From contig NZ_SMGP01000001.1 of assembly GCF_004339745.1 (NCBI RefSeq), positions 992,001 through 1,056,000 on the forward strand: a stretch of 64,000 nucleotides of DNA, in the 5' to 3' direction. Under the pieces are notes generated by a model. The model made no database searches and was not told the DNA's origin. It saw only the letters and a program-made list of their open reading frames with translations. The translations under genes and the position numbers were made by a program. How positions within the stretch are numbered: position 1 is the first letter of the stretch; every line of letters begins with the position of its first letter. Below are positions 12,766 through 21,852 of the stretch, piece after piece. The stretch comes from Paraburkholderia sp. BL9I2N2 (lineage in GTDB: Bacteria; Pseudomonadota; Gammaproteobacteria; Burkholderiales; Burkholderiaceae).

Positions 12766-13716
12766 TCAGTGCCGCTGGTCAGCCGCGGGCGTCACACCTT
12801 GTGAGAGCGCCTCGGCGACAAAAAGTTGCGCGACGTCGACCGGATCGAACTCATAACGCTGGTTGCAGAACTCGCAATGAATCTCGACATGGCCGCGCTC
12901 TTCGAGCACGCCGTCGACTTCCTCGCGGCCCAGCATCTTCAGCATGCCGCCGACTTTTTCGCGCGAACACGTGCACTCGAAGCGCGCCGTGGCCGGTTCG
13001 AAATGCTGGACGTTTTCCTGCCAGAACAGACGGCGGAACACCGTTTCTGGCTCTTCCTTCAGCAGCTCGTCTTGCGACAGCGTGCCGCCCAACGTGCAGA
13101 CGCGCTCCCACGTGTCCGCGTCCAGATCGCCCGGATGGGGGACGATGCCGCCGTCGCCCGGCAATTTTTGCAGCAGCATGCCGACCGCGCGCTCGGTGTT
13201 CGCCGCGAGCCACAGGCGCGTGTCGAGTTGCTCCGAGTGATGCATGTAGTGCTCGAGCACTTCGGCCATCGAGTTGAGCGGGCCGTCCACGCCCGACAGC
13301 GGCACGATACTTTGATAGGGCTGCTGACCGGGCTGCTTGTTGGCCGGATCGAGCGTGATCACGCAACGGCCGTGGCCGCTCGCGTTCAGCAGCTCGACCA
13401 TGCTGGTCGTCTCGCCGATCACGTTGGCCGCTTCGCCGGACAGCTTGGCGGTCGCGCGCATCGACAGATCGGAGCTGCACTGCACCACCAGCATCTTGAC
13501 CGGGCCATCGCCGAAAATCTGCATGATGAGCGTGCCGTCGAACTTGAGATTCGCCGACAGCAGCGCGCACGCGGCCATCATTTCGCCCAGAACCGTCCGC
13601 ACCGGCGCCGGATAATCGCGGCGCGTCAGCACTTCCTGCCAGGTATTGCGCAGGGAAACGATCTCGCCGCGCACCGGCGCCGCGCTGAACATGAATTTTT
13701 GCAACTGGTCGCTCAC
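12766..13716 (-). CDS. hslO: Redox-regulated chaperone Hsp33
   Basis: Holdase chaperone switched on by oxidative stress. The GTG start at 13716 follows GAGGAAAAG and gives MSDQLQKFMFSAAPVRGE, the standard N-terminus; 316 aa. The C-terminal zinc switch is intact: a CxC pair (FECTCSREK) and a CxxC pair (HCEFCNQR) about 30 residues apart. The body shows the family motifs RTVLGEMMAACALLSANLK and the conserved segment ending NKQPGQQPYQ. It follows the carbonic anhydrase-like gene by 64 bases on the same strand. Confidence 0.95.
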   Translation of the reverse strand: MSDQLQKFMFSAAPVRGEIVSLRNTWQEVLTRRDYPAPVRTVLGEMMAACALLSANLKFDGTLIMQIFGDGPVKMLVVQCSSDLSMRATAKLSGEAANVIGETTSMVELLNASGHGRCVITLDPANKQPGQQPYQSIVPLSGVDGPLNSMAEVLEHYMHHSEQLDTRLWLAANTERAVGMLLQKLPGDGGIVPHPGDLDADTWERVCTLGGTLSQDELLKEEPETVFRRLFWQENVQHFEPATARFECTCSREKVGGMLKMLGREEVDGVLEERGHVEIHCEFCNQRYEFDPVDVAQLFVAEALSQGVTPAADQRH

Positions 13717-13780
13717 AACTTTTCCTCGGTCGAATGACGCAGCGTGATGCCGCGCCGTGCGCGCCGCGCGCTCCGGCTGA

Positions 13781-14305
13781 TTAGCCGATGCGCACGAGCT
13801 GCGCCTTGTAATAGTCGCGGCGCTCGGCATAGGTTGCCGCGCCGCGCTGCATGTTGGCGATATCCGTCTCGGTCAGTTCGCGCACCACCTTGGCGGGCGC
13901 GCCGAGAATCAGCGAATTGTCGGGAAATACCTTGCCCTCGGTGACGACGGCGCCCGCTCCGACCAGACAGTTGCGGCCGATTACCGCTCCATTCAAGACC
14001 ACCGCCTGAATTCCGATCAACGAGCCTTCCTTGATCGTGCAGCCGTGCAGCATGACCTGGTGGCCGACCGTCACATTGGGCTCGATCGTCAGCGGAAAAC
14101 CGGGGTCGGTGTGCAGCACGGCGTTTTCCTGCACGTTGCTGCCGGCGCCAATGGTGATCGGCTCGTTGTCGCCGCGAATCGTCGCGCCGAACCAGACGCT
14201 GGCGTTCTCGCCGAGCGTCACGTTGCCGATGATGCTCGCCGAATCGGCGACGAAGACGCTTTCATGGATGGTCGGGGCGGCTTCGCCAAGCTTGTAAATG
14301 GTCAC
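13781..14305 (-). CDS. Gamma carbonic anhydrase family protein (YrdA/PaaY type)
   Basis: Left-handed beta-helix protein built from hexapeptide repeats, related to gamma carbonic anhydrases. A GTG start at 14305 follows AGGAGA and gives MTIYKLGEAAPTIHES; 174 aa. Putative metal histidines are in VLHTDPG and in GHQVMLHGC, the arrangement found in YrdA-type proteins. The family binds zinc or iron, but carbonic anhydrase activity is not shown for most members, so the precise role is open. It is co-directional with hslO. A possible minus-strand -10 (TACAAT) lies at 14430-14435. Confidence 0.88.
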   Translation of the reverse strand: MTIYKLGEAAPTIHESVFVADSASIIGNVTLGENASVWFGATIRGDNEPITIGAGSNVQENAVLHTDPGFPLTIEPNVTVGHQVMLHGCTIKEGSLIGIQAVVLNGAVIGRNCLVGAGAVVTEGKVFPDNSLILGAPAKVVRELTETDIANMQRGAATYAERRDYYKAQLVRIG

Positions 14306-14631
14306 GGTGTCTCCTCTTGATCGGTCACTGCGCGCGCCGGACATTGCGCCGAACCGCCCGAAACGTCTTGCCACGCCGGGTTGTCGCGCCTCGTCGGCGC
14401 ATCGGGCGCGTTGGATGGTCGAATCGAGTATTGTAAACGGTTGTGTGGTTGGGCCGCTTGGTCTGGCCGCGGGGGCGTTCGCCGCTTCGTTGGTCAGGCT
14501 GCCGGCCGCGCGGTTGCGGCGCGTGCTTTCACGGCAGTATGCCAAAGCGTCGGTTACCGCCGGCTTAGCCATTTCCTTAGCCATGCCGTTGTTGGCTTCC
14601 TTCATAGCTTCCCTTGCCCGATCCGCTTGCC
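14306..14631. other. Divergent intergenic region between the carbonic anhydrase-like gene and the DUF455 gene
   Basis: 326 bases between two divergently read genes. A TACAAT hexamer on the minus strand (14430-14435) could be the -10 of the minus-strand operon; no good -35 accompanies it. I see no clear promoter or ribosome site for the plus-strand gene and no convincing small ORF. Confidence 0.35.
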
Positions 14632-15534
14632 ATGATGTCCGCTGTTTCGTCCGTTTCGCCTCATTCACCGGCCACCGAAACCGGCCGCGAGGCCCCTTGC
14701 GCGCGCACCCCAGCGCTCGCCGCATTGCGCGAAGCCGATCCGGCCGCCAAGGCCGCCGCGGCCCGGGCGCTCTATGCCGCGGTGCTCGACGGCAGCATGG
14801 CATGCGCCGTGGACCTCGAACTCGACGAACCGGCTGGCCTGCCGGGCCGTCCCGCGCGCCCCGAACTGGTCGATCCGCGCGGTTTGAAGCGGCGCAGCAT
14901 GCAAGCGCCGCAAGGGCGCGCGGTCCTGCTGCACGCACTTGCGCACATCGAATTCAACGCCATCAATCTCGCGCTCGACGCGGTCTGGCGCTTCGGCGGC
15001 ATGCCCGCCGCGTTCTACACCGACTGGCTCAAAGTCGCCGCCGAAGAGGCCTATCACTTCTCGCTGCTGACCGCGCGCCTCGCTGAATACGGCCACGTCT
15101 ACGGCGATTTTCCGGCCCACGACGGTCTGTGGGACATGTGCGAGCGCACGCGCGGCGACGTGCTGGCGCGCATGGCGCTGGTGCCGCGCACGCTCGAAGC
15201 GCGCGGCCTCGACGCCTCGCCGCCGATCCGCGCGCGCCTGCTGCAGGCTGGCGATCAGGCGTCGGCGGCGATTCTCGACGTGATCCTGCGCGACGAAATC
15301 GGCCACGTGCTGATCGGCAATCGCTGGTTTCGCCATCTGTGCGACGGCAGCGGCCTCGACCCTCACGAGACTTACGCGCGCCTCGCCGACCAGTATCACG
15401 CACCGAAATTACGTGGGCCGTTCAATTTCGAGGCGCGCCGCGACGCCGGTTTCGACGAAGCCGAACTGGCCGCTCTGGCAGCCCTGGCGGGCCTCGACGC
15501 GCCGCAAGCGCAGCTGCCGTCCGCCGGCGACTGA
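14632..15534 (+). CDS. DUF455 family ferritin-like protein
   Basis: Matches the DUF455 family of ferritin-like helical proteins; the biochemical role is not established. 300 aa from the ATG at 14632; ATG 14635 and TTG 14614 are alternatives, and no strong ribosome site decides. Seen: repeated ExxH-type metal-ligand motifs typical of a di-iron four-helix bundle: AHIEFNAINLALD, EEAYHF and RDEIGHVLIGN. The C-terminal part includes YHAPKLRGPFNFEARRDAG, a conserved DUF455 signature. No signal peptide. It is followed after about 80 bases by a hydrolase gene with its own candidate promoter. Confidence 0.85.
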   Translation: MMSAVSSVSPHSPATETGREAPCARTPALAALREADPAAKAAAARALYAAVLDGSMACAVDLELDEPAGLPGRPARPELVDPRGLKRRSMQAPQGRAVLLHALAHIEFNAINLALDAVWRFGGMPAAFYTDWLKVAAEEAYHFSLLTARLAEYGHVYGDFPAHDGLWDMCERTRGDVLARMALVPRTLEARGLDASPPIRARLLQAGDQASAAILDVILRDEIGHVLIGNRWFRHLCDGSGLDPHETYARLADQYHAPKLRGPFNFEARRDAGFDEAELAALAALAGLDAPQAQLPSAGD

Positions 15535-15579
15535 GACCTCCTTCACCATCCGACCCCGCGTATAGGCGGGCTATCTCGT

Positions 15580-15585
15580 TATAAT
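15580..15585 (+). promoter_or_regulatory. Candidate -10 box for the 15617 hydrolase gene
   Basis: A perfect TATAAT stands 32 bases before the ATG at 15617. The position 17 bases upstream (CGCGTA) is a poor -35. Confidence 0.4.
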
Positions 15586-15616
15586 CGAACGATCATTCTT
15601 TTTTGGCGTGCCGTTC

Positions 15617-16501
15617 ATGAACACTTCGCAGTCTGAATTCGTCGCGGTGCGCGGCATCCGCTTGCATGTGCGGCGCTGGGGCAACCCCGACGCCCCGATG
15701 CTCTTCATGCTGCACGGCTGGATGGACGTGGCCGCCTCGTTCCAGTTCGTCGTCGACGCGCTGGGCGGCGACTGGCAGGTGCTGGCGCCCGACATGCGCG
15801 GCTTCGGCCTGTCGGACTGGCCGGTGGCGGAACGCGGCGGCGGCAACTACTGGATTCAGGACTACGTGGCCGACCTCGACGCCTTGCTCGACCACTACGC
15901 GCCGACCGGCGAAGTGAATCTGGTCGGCCACAGCATGGGCGCGAACATCGCGTGCGTGTATGCGGGCGTGCGGCCGGAGCGGGTGCGGCGGGTGGTCGAC
16001 CTGGAAGGTTTCGGACTCGCGCCGTCGCACTCGGCACAAGCGCCCAAGCGCCTGCGCACCTGGCTCGACGAATTGCGCGATCCGCCGCAGCTGAAGCGCT
16101 ACGCGTCGCTCGACGACGTCGCCGCGCGCCTGATCAAGACCAATCCGCGGCTCGACCCGAAACGCGCGCAATTTCTCGCGCAGCACTGGTCGAAGCCGGA
16201 CGGCGAAGGGCGCTACATGCTGCTCGCCGATCCCGCGCACAAGCTGCGCGGCCCGGCGCTGTACCGTCTGGACGAAGTGATGGCGACGTGGCGCAAGGTG
16301 AGCGCGAAGGTCCTGCACGTGGAGGCCGCCAATTCGCCGACGCTCGCGCGGATCGCCGGCGAGATTCCGCTCGACGAATTCAAGGCGCGCTTTCAGGCGT
16401 TCCCCGACTGGCGCGAGAAGATCATCGACGAAGCGGGGCACATGGTGCATCACGACCAGCCGGAGCAGGTGGCCGCGCTGATCGAGGGATTCTGCGCGTA
16501 G
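15617..16501 (+). CDS. Alpha/beta hydrolase
   Basis: Serine hydrolase of the alpha/beta fold, 294 aa from ATG 15617 (a GTG at 15608 is possible). Seen: the oxyanion-hole HGWMD motif near residue 35, nucleophile GHSMG with Ser106, and catalytic His candidate at 275 in AGHMVHHDQPE. A cap-like middle section is Arg/Leu-rich. The general look is of an epoxide-hydrolase or esterase relative; the Asp nucleophile of true epoxide hydrolases is replaced by Ser, so esterase, lipase or C-C hydrolase activity is more likely. No signal peptide. It probably forms its own transcript. Confidence 0.85.
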   Translation: MNTSQSEFVAVRGIRLHVRRWGNPDAPMLFMLHGWMDVAASFQFVVDALGGDWQVLAPDMRGFGLSDWPVAERGGGNYWIQDYVADLDALLDHYAPTGEVNLVGHSMGANIACVYAGVRPERVRRVVDLEGFGLAPSHSAQAPKRLRTWLDELRDPPQLKRYASLDDVAARLIKTNPRLDPKRAQFLAQHWSKPDGEGRYMLLADPAHKLRGPALYRLDEVMATWRKVSAKVLHVEAANSPTLARIAGEIPLDEFKARFQAFPDWREKIIDEAGHMVHHDQPEQVAALIEGFCA

Positions 16502-16573
16502 CGCTTAAAAAAGTTTGAGGGTTCCCGAGGGGCTACCTTCGGGACGTCCGTTGTGAGATAGCTCTGCGTCCGC

Positions 16574-16593
16574 TTACTGCGTTGCAGTAAAAT
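16574..16593 (+). promoter_or_regulatory. Inverted repeat overlapping a candidate -10 upstream of the PHP gene
   Basis: A 7-bp palindromic pair (TTACTGC at 16574-16580, GCAGTAA at 16584-16590) runs into TAAAAT (16588-16593), which could be the -10 for the gene starting at 16620. The layout would suit a repressor site covering the promoter. This is inference from position only. Confidence 0.35.
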
Positions 16594-16619
16594 GAGCGCA
16601 GAACCTTTTCAAGACAACG

Positions 16620-17450
16620 ATGAACGCCGACCTCCACTGTCACTCCACCGTTTCCGACGGCCAGTTCGCGCCGGCCGACGTCGCGCGCCGCGCGCACGCG
16701 GGCGGCGTGACGCTGTGGGCGCTCACCGATCACGATGAACTGGGCGGCCAGCACGAAGCCAGAAGCACCGCCGAGGCGCTCGGCATGGACTATCTGAGCG
16801 GCGTCGAGATCTCGGTGACGTGGGCGTCGCGCACGGTGCACATCGTTGGGTTGGGCATCGATCCGACCAGTTCGATCCTGATCGACGGTTTGGCGCGCAC
16901 CCGCAACGGCCGCGCCGCGCGGGCGGAGGCGATCGGCGAACAACTGGCTACGCTCGGCATTCCCGACGCCTATCAGGGCGCGCTCAAATACGTGTCGAAC
17001 CCGGACATGATTTCGCGCACGCATTTCGCGCGTTTCATGGTGGACAGCGGCTACGCCAGTTCCACCCAGGACGTGTTCACCCGCTATCTCGGCGACGGCA
17101 AACCGGGCTACGTGCCGCACCGCTGGGCCAAACTGGCCGACGCGGTCGGCTGGATCCAGGCTGCCGGCGGCGAAGCGATCATTGCGCATCCGGGTCGCTA
17201 TGCTTACTCGCCGGTTGAATTCGACGCGTTTTTCGCCGAATTCATCGATCTCGGCGGCAAGGCGATCGAGGTAGTGACGGGCAGCCATACGCCCGATCAA
17301 TACCGCGAATACGCCGATGTCGCGCGCCGGTTCGGTTTCGAGGCGTCGCGCGGGTCAGACTTCCACGCACCCGGCGAAGGCCGCGTCGATCTCGGCACGC
17401 TGCCGCCGCTGCCCTCCGATCTGAAGCCCGTCTGGGAACGCTGGCTGTGA
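16620..17450 (+). CDS. PHP domain phosphoesterase (RNase AM / YciV type)
   Basis: Metal-dependent phosphoesterase of the PHP family. All expected motifs are present: HCHSTVSDG at residues 6-14, ALTDHDELGG, GVEIS, HIVGLG, IAHPGRY and the terminal GSDFHAPGEG. 276 aa, close to E. coli YciV/RNase AM, which trims 5' ends of ribosomal and other short RNAs and hydrolyses 3',5'-nucleoside bisphosphates. In E. coli yciV neighbours yciO, and here a YciO/Sua5-type gene also follows (142 bases), which supports the assignment. ATG at 16620. Confidence 0.88.
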   Translation: MNADLHCHSTVSDGQFAPADVARRAHAGGVTLWALTDHDELGGQHEARSTAEALGMDYLSGVEISVTWASRTVHIVGLGIDPTSSILIDGLARTRNGRAARAEAIGEQLATLGIPDAYQGALKYVSNPDMISRTHFARFMVDSGYASSTQDVFTRYLGDGKPGYVPHRWAKLADAVGWIQAAGGEAIIAHPGRYAYSPVEFDAFFAEFIDLGGKAIEVVTGSHTPDQYREYADVARRFGFEASRGSDFHAPGEGRVDLGTLPPLPSDLKPVWERWL

Positions 17451-17592
17451 TCGCGCCGTGCCGTCGCGGCACGTCATGCGCGAAAGCGGGCCGTGCGCCG
17501 CACGTGCTTTTCGTCCGATCTTCCGACCGGTGTTCAGCCGCAGTTCAATTTGCCGTCTATCCGCTTCCATCCGCGAGCCAACGTTAGTCGCC

Positions 17593-18228
17593 ATGTCTCA
17601 ATACTTTCGGCTTCATCCTGATAACCCGCAGCCGCGCCTCGTCAAGCAGGCCGTACAGATCATCAACGATGGCGGCGTGGTCGCGTTGCCGACGGATTCG
17701 AGCTACGCGCTCGCCTGCCATCTGGACGACAAGGACGCGGTCGAGCGTCTGCGGCGTATTCGTGGACTCGACGAGAAGCAGTTGCTGTCGCTGCTGGTGC
17801 GCGACCTGTCGGAACTCGCGAACTTCGCGATGGTGGACAACCGGCAATACCGGCTGATCAAATCGGTGACGCCGGGCCCCTACGTGTTCGTCCTGCAGGC
17901 CACCAAGGAAGTGCCGCGGCGCCTGTCGCATCCGTCGCGCAAGACCATCGGCCTGCGCGTGCCGGATCACGCGATCACGCTGGCGATTCTCGAAGAACTC
18001 GGCCAGCCGCTGCTCGGTTCGACGCTGATCATGCCGGGCGAAACCCAGCCGCTGAACGACCCGGAAGAAATCCGCGAGCGTTTGGAGAAGCAACTGGATC
18101 TGGTGATCGACAGCGGTCCGTGTGTGTGCGAGCCGTCCACGGTGATCGATCTGACCGGTGCGGAGCCGGTGCTGGTGCGGCCGGGGCGCGGTTCTCTCGC
18201 GCCGTTCGGCCTCGAAGAGACGGCATGA
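17593..18228 (+). CDS. YciO/Sua5/YrdC family L-threonylcarbamoyladenylate synthase-like protein
   Basis: Carries the YrdC fold that in TsaC/Sua5 makes threonylcarbamoyl-AMP for the t6A37 modification of tRNA. 211 aa from ATG 17593, which begins MSQYFRLHPDNPQPR. Seen: TDSSYALACHLDDKDA, the RGLDEKQLLSLLVRDLSELA stretch, and LRVPDH followed by GSTLIMPGE. The size, the DSSYALA form of the nucleotide motif and the PHP neighbour point to the YciO branch, in which activity has been less clear than for TsaC. A second dedicated TsaC is probably elsewhere. Confidence 0.85.
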   Translation: MSQYFRLHPDNPQPRLVKQAVQIINDGGVVALPTDSSYALACHLDDKDAVERLRRIRGLDEKQLLSLLVRDLSELANFAMVDNRQYRLIKSVTPGPYVFVLQATKEVPRRLSHPSRKTIGLRVPDHAITLAILEELGQPLLGSTLIMPGETQPLNDPEEIRERLEKQLDLVIDSGPCVCEPSTVIDLTGAEPVLVRPGRGSLAPFGLEETA

Positions 18229-18258
18229 GTGAAAGCGGACAGACGCACGCAATCGCGT

Positions 18259-18267
18259 TGTTACAAT
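18259..18267 (+). promoter_or_regulatory. Candidate extended -10 directly before the M50 peptidase gene
   Basis: TGTTACAAT (TGn plus TACAAT) ends only 8 bases before the ATG at 18276, so transcription would begin at or next to the start codon. The -35 position is poor, as extended -10 promoters allow. Confidence 0.35.
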
Positions 18268-18275
18268 AACGAGTT

Positions 18276-18938
18276 ATGGATTCTTCCCTGATACAGACCA
18301 TTGCGGTTTACGCGCTGCCGGTGATTTTCGCCATCACGCTGCACGAAGCCGCCCATGGCTACGTCGCGCGCTGGCTCGGCGACAATACCGCCTACGTGCT
18401 CGGCCGCGTCTCCGTCAATCCGATGCGGCACATCGACCCGCTCGGCACGATTGCGATTCCCTTGCTGCTGTACTTCGCCACCAGCGGTGCGTTCATGTTC
18501 GGCTATGCCAAGCCGGTGCCGGTCGCCTTCGGCAATCTGCGCAATCCGCGCTGGGGCAGTCTGTGGGTCGCAGCGGCGGGTCCGGGCTGCAACTTCGTGC
18601 AGGCGGTGATCTGGGGTCTGTTCGGTGTCGCGCTCGCGGTGGCGAACGTGGACGAGCCGTTCTTCACGCGCATGGCGGGAGCGGGCGTCGGCGTGAATCT
18701 CGTGCTCGGCGTGCTCAACCTGTTTCCGCTGCCGCCGCTCGACGGCGGGCGTGTGCTGATGGCGCTGTTGCCGCCGCGGCAGTCCATCACGCTGTCGCGC
18801 CTCGAACCGTACGGGTTTTTCATCGTGATGGCGCTGGTCATGACGGGTACGCTGACGCGATACTGGTTGAACCCGCTGGTCACGATCGGCTACAGCGCGA
18901 TCACCGCCATTCTGACTCCCCTTGTTTCGCTTTTCTAA
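18276..18938 (+). CDS. Site-2 protease family (M50) membrane metallopeptidase
   Basis: Membrane zinc peptidase-like protein of 220 aa. The zinc motif HEAAH is at residues 23-27 in the first membrane helix; the third ligand Asp is in PPLDGGRVLM at about 156. About five to six hydrophobic segments are visible. This is the compact rhomboid-sized S2P subgroup (Rv1417/YwhC-like) without the PDZ domains of RseP; the natural substrate is unknown. It is followed by trpS after 6 bases, so co-transcription is very likely. It may also share a transcript with the YciO-type gene 47 bases upstream. Confidence 0.9.
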   Translation: MDSSLIQTIAVYALPVIFAITLHEAAHGYVARWLGDNTAYVLGRVSVNPMRHIDPLGTIAIPLLLYFATSGAFMFGYAKPVPVAFGNLRNPRWGSLWVAAAGPGCNFVQAVIWGLFGVALAVANVDEPFFTRMAGAGVGVNLVLGVLNLFPLPPLDGGRVLMALLPPRQSITLSRLEPYGFFIVMALVMTGTLTRYWLNPLVTIGYSAITAILTPLVSLF

Positions 18939-18944
18939 ATAACC

Positions 18945-20147
18945 ATGTTCCCAGACCGTATCTTCTCCGGCATGCGGCCCACCGGGTCGTTGCACCTCGG
19001 CCACTATCACGGCGTGCTGAAAAACTGGGTGCGGCTGCAGTCCGAGTACCCGTGTTTCTTTTGTGTGGTCGACTGGCACGCGCTGACGACGCACTACGAA
19101 ACGCCCGAAGTGATCGAAAAGAACGTCTGGGACGTGCTGATCGACTGGCTGGCCTCCGGGATCGATCCGGCGCAGGCCACGCTGTTCATCCAGAGCAAGG
19201 TGCCCGAGCACGCCGAACTGGCGCTGCTGCTCGGCATGAGCACGCCGCTCGGCTGGCTGGAACGCGTGCCGACCTACAAGGAGCAGCAGGAGAAGCTGAA
19301 GGACAAGGATCTGTCCACTTACGGCTTTCTCGGCTATCCGGTGCTGATGGCGGCGGACATTCTGCTGTATCGCGGCTCGCTCGTGCCGGTTGGTGAAGAC
19401 CAGGTGCCGCACGTCGAAATGACGCGTGAAATCGCGCGTCGTTTCAACTACCTGTACGGCCGCGAACCGGGCTTCGAAGAGAAGGCCAACGACGCCGCGA
19501 AAAAGCTCGGCGGCAAGCGCGCCAAGCTCTATCACGAACTTCGCAACGCCTACCAGCAGGAAGGCGACGACGAAGCGCTCGAACAGGCGCGCGCCATGTT
19601 GCAGGAATCGCAAAGCCTGTCGATGAACGACCGCGAGCGCCTGTTCGGCTACCTCGAAGGTTCGCGCAAGATCATTCTGGTCGAGCCGCAAGCCATGTTG
19701 ACGGAGGCGTCGCGCATGCCGGGCCTCGACGGCCAGAAAATGTCGAAGTCGTACGGCAACACGATCGGCCTGCGTGAAGACGCGGAGACCATCACGAAGA
19801 AAGTGCGCACCATGCCGACCGATCCGGCCCGCGTGCGCCGCACCGATCCGGGCGATCCCGACAAATGCCCGGTGTGGCAGCTTCACCAGGTCTACACGGA
19901 CGAAGCCACCCACGAGTGGGTGCAGAAGGGCTGCCGGACGGCCGGCATAGGTTGCCTCGAGTGCAAGCAGCCGGTGATCGAAGGCATTCTGCGTGAGCAG
20001 CAGCCCATGCTCGAGCGCGCGCAGAAGTATATGGACGATCCGTCGCTGTTGCGCGCGATCGTCGCCGACGGCTGCGACAAGGCCCGCAGGTTCGCCACGG
20101 AAACCATGCGCGAAGTACGCGAAGCCATGGGCCTGTCGTACAACTGA
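18945..20147 (+). CDS. trpS: Tryptophanyl-tRNA synthetase
   Basis: Class I aminoacyl-tRNA synthetase charging tRNA-Trp. The HIGH-type motif PTGSLHLGH is at residues 12-20 and KMSKS at 265-269. 400 aa is longer than the E. coli enzyme (334). The extra length lies mainly in a charged helical stretch of about 65 residues between the Rossmann core and the KMSKS loop (roughly 175-245), rich in Lys, Glu, Gln and Ala. All core motifs are intact. It starts 6 bases after the M50 peptidase gene and precedes a methyltransferase gene by 14 bases. Confidence 0.96.
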   Translation: MFPDRIFSGMRPTGSLHLGHYHGVLKNWVRLQSEYPCFFCVVDWHALTTHYETPEVIEKNVWDVLIDWLASGIDPAQATLFIQSKVPEHAELALLLGMSTPLGWLERVPTYKEQQEKLKDKDLSTYGFLGYPVLMAADILLYRGSLVPVGEDQVPHVEMTREIARRFNYLYGREPGFEEKANDAAKKLGGKRAKLYHELRNAYQQEGDDEALEQARAMLQESQSLSMNDRERLFGYLEGSRKIILVEPQAMLTEASRMPGLDGQKMSKSYGNTIGLREDAETITKKVRTMPTDPARVRRTDPGDPDKCPVWQLHQVYTDEATHEWVQKGCRTAGIGCLECKQPVIEGILREQQPMLERAQKYMDDPSLLRAIVADGCDKARRFATETMREVREAMGLSYN

Positions 20148-20161
20148 GCCGCGCCGAAGTG

Positions 20162-20761
20162 ATGAGCACTCCCGCTACCGCCATGCATGGATTGGGCGAG
20201 CCGTCGCCCTGGGTGCGCGATTGGGCGCATCTGGTCGCGGCGGGCGGCGCGGTGCTCGATGTCGCGTCCGGGGCGGGGCGGCATGCGCGGCTCTTTGCGT
20301 CGCTGGGGCATCCGGTGACCGCCATCGACCGCGACGCGGCGGCGCTCGACGCGCTGCGCGACGAGCCGCTCGTCACCCCGCTCGAAGCCGACCTGGAAGG
20401 CGCCGCGTGGCCGTTGCCCGCTGACGCGAAATTCGCCGCCGTCGTGGTGACGAACTACCTGCACCGTCCACTCTTTGCGCAGTTGTTGCGCGCGCTCGCG
20501 CCCGGCGGCGTACTGGTTTACGAGACCTTCGCGCAAGGAAACGAAAGCGTCGGCAAACCCTCTAATCCGGCGTTTCTGCTGGCGCCCGGCGAGCTTCTCG
20601 ATCGCGTGCGCGGCCAGCTCAGGGTGGTCGCTTTTCAGGACGGTTTTCTCGCGCAGCCGCGCCCGGCCTACGTCCAGCGGATCTGCGCGATTCTGGAGGC
20701 GGAGCGCTCAGACGACCCCGCGCAGGCGGCATCTCCGCGTTGTTACGAGTTGGCTGGCTAA
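20162..20761 (+). CDS. Class I SAM-dependent methyltransferase
   Basis: Small methyltransferase of 199 aa. The SAM-binding motif I DVASGAGRHA is at residues 33-42, followed by an acidic residue at the end of strand 2 (VTAIDRD), and motif IV-like VVVTNYLHRPLF. The tail VYETFAQGNESVGKPSNPAFLL resembles TehB-like and UbiE-like small methyltransferases. The substrate is unknown. ATG at 20162; GTG 20159 is possible. It lies 14 bases behind trpS, so it probably belongs to the same operon. Confidence 0.85.
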   Translation: MSTPATAMHGLGEPSPWVRDWAHLVAAGGAVLDVASGAGRHARLFASLGHPVTAIDRDAAALDALRDEPLVTPLEADLEGAAWPLPADAKFAAVVVTNYLHRPLFAQLLRALAPGGVLVYETFAQGNESVGKPSNPAFLLAPGELLDRVRGQLRVVAFQDGFLAQPRPAYVQRICAILEAERSDDPAQAASPRCYELAG

Positions 20762-20772
20762 TCCGCTACAAT
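20743..20772 (+). promoter_or_regulatory. Candidate promoter for dapA
   Basis: TACAAT at 20767-20772 with a partial -35 TTACGA at 20743-20748 (18-base spacer), overlapping the end of the methyltransferase gene. The start codon follows 32 bases later. Confidence 0.4.
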
Positions 20773-20804
20773 CGCGGTTTACCTGATCAAATTCATGGCG
20801 TTTC

Positions 20805-21719
<915 letters not shown>

Positions 21720-21852
21720 GCGGATATCCTCCGCGGCACCCACCAGCGCCAACGAAAGCCTGCCACCGGCACTCCCTTAACCGACGTCGATCCAGCCCAC
21801 GTTCCCGGCACACAGAACCAAGGCACCGCGTTCCAGCATCACGAAGGACCTC

